Shown: positions 3,937 to 5,601 of the stretch, piece by piece
How the letters are laid out: each line of letters opens with the position of its first letter
How positions within the stretch are numbered: position 1 is the first letter of the stretch
Position numbers and translations under genes: made by a program
The notes under the pieces: model-generated
Told to the model about the DNA's origin: nothing
Databases searched by the model: none
The model's input: only the letters and a program-made list of their open reading frames with translations
Origin: Acidobacteriota bacterium
GTDB taxonomy: Bacteria; Acidobacteriota; Holophagae; Holophagales; Holophagaceae
Direction: 5' to 3'
DNA: 5,601 bases
NCBI GenBank assembly: GCA_021778785.1
Contig: JAJYBX010000154.1
Coordinates: 1 to 5,601, forward strand

Positions 3937-5397
3937 ATGGCGGCGACGCGGGTGGTGGTGCTGGGCGCAGGGGTGGCGGGGCACACGGCCGCCAGCTTCC
4001 TCAAGAAATGGCTGGGATCGAAGGCCGAGGTGACGGTGGTCTCGCCCAAGCCGGACTACAACTGGATCCCCTCGAACATCTGGGTGGGGGTGGGCCTGCT
4101 GCAGCCGCGGCAGGTGCTGTTCCCCCTGGCGCCCGTGTACGCGCGGCACGGCATCGCCTTCCGCCAGGCGCGGGCGGTGGCCCTGCATCCGGAAGGGGAG
4201 GCCGACGCCACCCAGCCCTTCGTGGAGGTGGAGTCCACCCTGCCGGGCGAGGGCGGGTTGCGGAGCCGTGTCCCCTACGACTTCCTCATCAACGCCACGG
4301 GGCCGAAGCTGGCCTTCGAGGCCACGCCGGGGCTGGGGCCCGAGGGGCACAGCTTCTCGGTCTGCACGGCGGAGCACGCGCACCAGGCCGCCGGCGCCTT
4401 CGACGAGCAGGTCCAGCGCATGAAGCGGGGCGAGCACAAGCGGTTCCTGGTGGGCGTGGGCCACGGCCTCTGCACCTGTCAGGGCGCGGCCTTCGAGTAC
4501 CTGGTGAACCTGGAGTTCGAGCTGCGGGCCCGCGGGGTGCGGGACAAGGCGGAGATCGTCTACCTCACCAACGAGTACGAGCTGGGCGATTTCGGGATGG
4601 ATGGCATCCACATCCGCCGGGGGGGCTACGTCACCCCCAGCAAGATCTTCACGGAATCCCTCTTCGCGGAGCGCGGCATCGAGTGGATCACCCGGGCCCA
4701 CGTGCAGGGGCTCGAGCCGGGCCGCGCCACCTACGAGTTCCTGGACGGCACCGAGGGCGAGATCGCCTTCGACATGGCCATGCTGCTGCCGCCCTTCCGC
4801 GGCGTGGGCCTCAAGGCCTTCGATCGCGCCGGGGCCGACATCACGGACCGGCTCTTCGCGCCCAGCGGCTTCATGAAGGTGGATGCCGACTACGCTGCCA
4901 AGCCCTACGAGGCCTGGCGCGCCGCGGACTGGCCGCGCACCTACCAGAGCCCGGCCTATCCGAACCTCTTCGCCGCGGGCATCGCCTTCGCGCCGCCCCA
5001 CCCCGTCTCGAAGCCCAGGCAGAGCCCGAAGGGCACCTCCATCACGCCGGCGCCGCCCCGCACCGGGATGCCCTCCGCCATGATCGGGAAGGCCGTGGCG
5101 CACAGCATCGTTGACATGATCGGGGGTCGGCCCGGGCCCACCCGCACGGCCTCCATGGCCGAGATGGGCGCGGCCTGCGTGGCTTCCGCCGGGGCCAACC
5201 CCTTCACGGGCACGGCGGCCTCCATCACCGTGTTCCCCATCGTGCCGGACTTCGAGCGCTATCCCGACTACGGTCGCGACGTCCGCCGCACCTTCGGCGA
5301 GATCGGCCTGGCGGGGCACTGGATCAAGATCGTGCTCCACCACCTGTTCCTCCACAAGGCCCGGATGCGGCCCCTCTGGTCCCTGATCCCCGAGTGA
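3937..5397 (+). CDS. SQR-like FAD-dependent pyridine nucleotide-disulfide oxidoreductase
   Basis: A 486-residue flavoprotein of the sulfide:quinone oxidoreductase/NDH-2-like superfamily. The N-terminal Rossmann motif G-A-G-V-A-G (10-15) binds FAD, followed by P-D-Y-N-W-I-P-S-N (39-47), as in SQR-type enzymes. The next landmarks are I-N-A-T-G-P (118-123), the second FAD/flavoprotein motif, and a cysteine segment G-H-G-L-C-T-C-Q-G-A-A-F-E-Y (175-188). Further cysteines are C143 (S-V-C-T) and C414 (G-A-A-C). P-N-L-F-A-A-G-I-A (342-350) matches the late FAD-binding strand. The C-terminal stretch about 457-486 is amphipathic (L-H-H-L-F-L-H-K) and could bind the membrane. SQRs I recall have about 380-430 residues, so this one is long. 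The start has GGAGG at 3928-3932. Sulfide is only the likeliest substrate; another thiol or sulfur donor, or NAD(P)H, is possible. It is co-translated with the next small gene. Confidence 0.88.
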   Translation: MAATRVVVLGAGVAGHTAASFLKKWLGSKAEVTVVSPKPDYNWIPSNIWVGVGLLQPRQVLFPLAPVYARHGIAFRQARAVALHPEGEADATQPFVEVESTLPGEGGLRSRVPYDFLINATGPKLAFEATPGLGPEGHSFSVCTAEHAHQAAGAFDEQVQRMKRGEHKRFLVGVGHGLCTCQGAAFEYLVNLEFELRARGVRDKAEIVYLTNEYELGDFGMDGIHIRRGGYVTPSKIFTESLFAERGIEWITRAHVQGLEPGRATYEFLDGTEGEIAFDMAMLLPPFRGVGLKAFDRAGADITDRLFAPSGFMKVDADYAAKPYEAWRAADWPRTYQSPAYPNLFAAGIAFAPPHPVSKPRQSPKGTSITPAPPRTGMPSAMIGKAVAHSIVDMIGGRPGPTRTASMAEMGAACVASAGANPFTGTAASITVFPIVPDFERYPDYGRDVRRTFGEIGLAGHWIKIVLHHLFLHKARMRPLWSLIPE

Positions 5398-5407
5398 AGG
5401 AGGCGCC

Positions 5408-5593
5408 ATGAGCGAACGGAAGGTCTACGCCCCCGCGCCCCGGGTCCAGCTCCGGGACGCCTTCTACGCCACGAAGCCCACGGCCTGGACCCGCTACCTG
5501 CGCACCAGCCTGCCCTGGCAGCTGGTGCGGTTCGCGGTCATCAACCTGAGGATGATCCGGATCATCGGTCTCAGCCACCGGGGGCGAAGCTGA
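5408..5593 (+). CDS. Small basic protein coupled to the SQR-like gene, unknown function
   Basis: A complete 61-residue protein of no family I can name with certainty. It is strongly basic and has a tryptophan- and arginine-containing middle (T-A-W-T-R-Y-L-R). A hydrophobic-amphipathic helix follows, about residues 33-54 (S-L-P-W-Q-L-V-R-F-A-V-I-N-L-R-M-I-R-I-I-G), interrupted by arginines, which suggests lying on a membrane surface more than crossing it. There is no signal peptide and no cysteine. Ten bases separate it from the oxidoreductase gene, and its ribosome-binding site AAGGAGG (5397-5403) overlaps the stop codon of that gene, so translation is probably coupled. By context it could anchor or assist the flavoenzyme at the quinone pool; that is inference. 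The reading frame, site and stop (TGA 5591-5593) make it a credible gene despite its size. Confidence 0.82.
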   Translation: MSERKVYAPAPRVQLRDAFYATKPTAWTRYLRTSLPWQLVRFAVINLRMIRIIGLSHRGRS

Positions 5594-5601
5594 TCAGGAC
5601 C

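Noticed and set aside
3475..5409. 644-residue open frame on the minus strand opposite the SQR-like gene
   Set aside because: It is a GC-rich mirror of the real flavoprotein gene, which has clear FAD motifs; the antisense product is Gly/His/Arg/Pro-rich with no domain.

Overview
The window is GC-rich DNA from a bacterium. Ribosome-binding sites are good Shine-Dalgarno sequences and starts are mostly ATG. The gene set (bL9, an HU-family protein, PilZ, a periplasmic-type thioredoxin and an SQR-like flavoprotein) points to a Gram-negative-type bacterium. The codon bias and the hairpin-rich spacer would suit Acidobacteriota of the Holophaga/Geothrix kind or a deltaproteobacterial lineage. That placement is an impression from sequence style only.

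Layout: positions 2-511 (+) hold the 3' end of a DegT/DnrJ/EryC1-type sugar aminotransferase. It converges on a small PilZ-domain gene at 524-904 (-). A divergent spacer with a candidate promoter leads to rplI (ribosomal protein bL9, 1102-1554 +), a strong GC hairpin, and a gene for an HU-family nucleoid protein (1662-1961 +), which is followed by its own terminator hairpin. From 1962 to 2599 there is no convincing gene. This spacer is built from duplicated and palindromic DNA: an interrupted second copy of the 3' end of the HU gene, an inverted copy of part of the same codons, a 149-base hairpin-rich insert, a second copy of the HU terminator, and a 43-base perfect direct repeat. Then come an exported thioredoxin-like protein with a TPR-like C-terminal region (2600-3838 +) and a two-gene unit made of an SQR-like FAD oxidoreductase (3937-5397 +) and a 61-residue basic small protein (5408-5593 +).

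How the genes relate: rplI and the HU gene are separated by a hairpin and look independently controlled. The SQR-like gene and the small gene are almost certainly co-translated, since the ribosome-binding site of the second overlaps the stop codon of the first. They may form a membrane-attached redox unit, possibly acting on sulfide or another thiol or sulfur substrate and quinone. The upstream exported thioredoxin could belong to the same thiol-redox theme, but no shared transcript is visible.

The two most unusual things are the HU-gene-tail duplication and hairpin mosaic at about 1911-2405, and the SQR-like/small-protein pair, whose cysteine pattern (a C-T-C motif plus two further cysteines) differs from what I recall of classical SQR.
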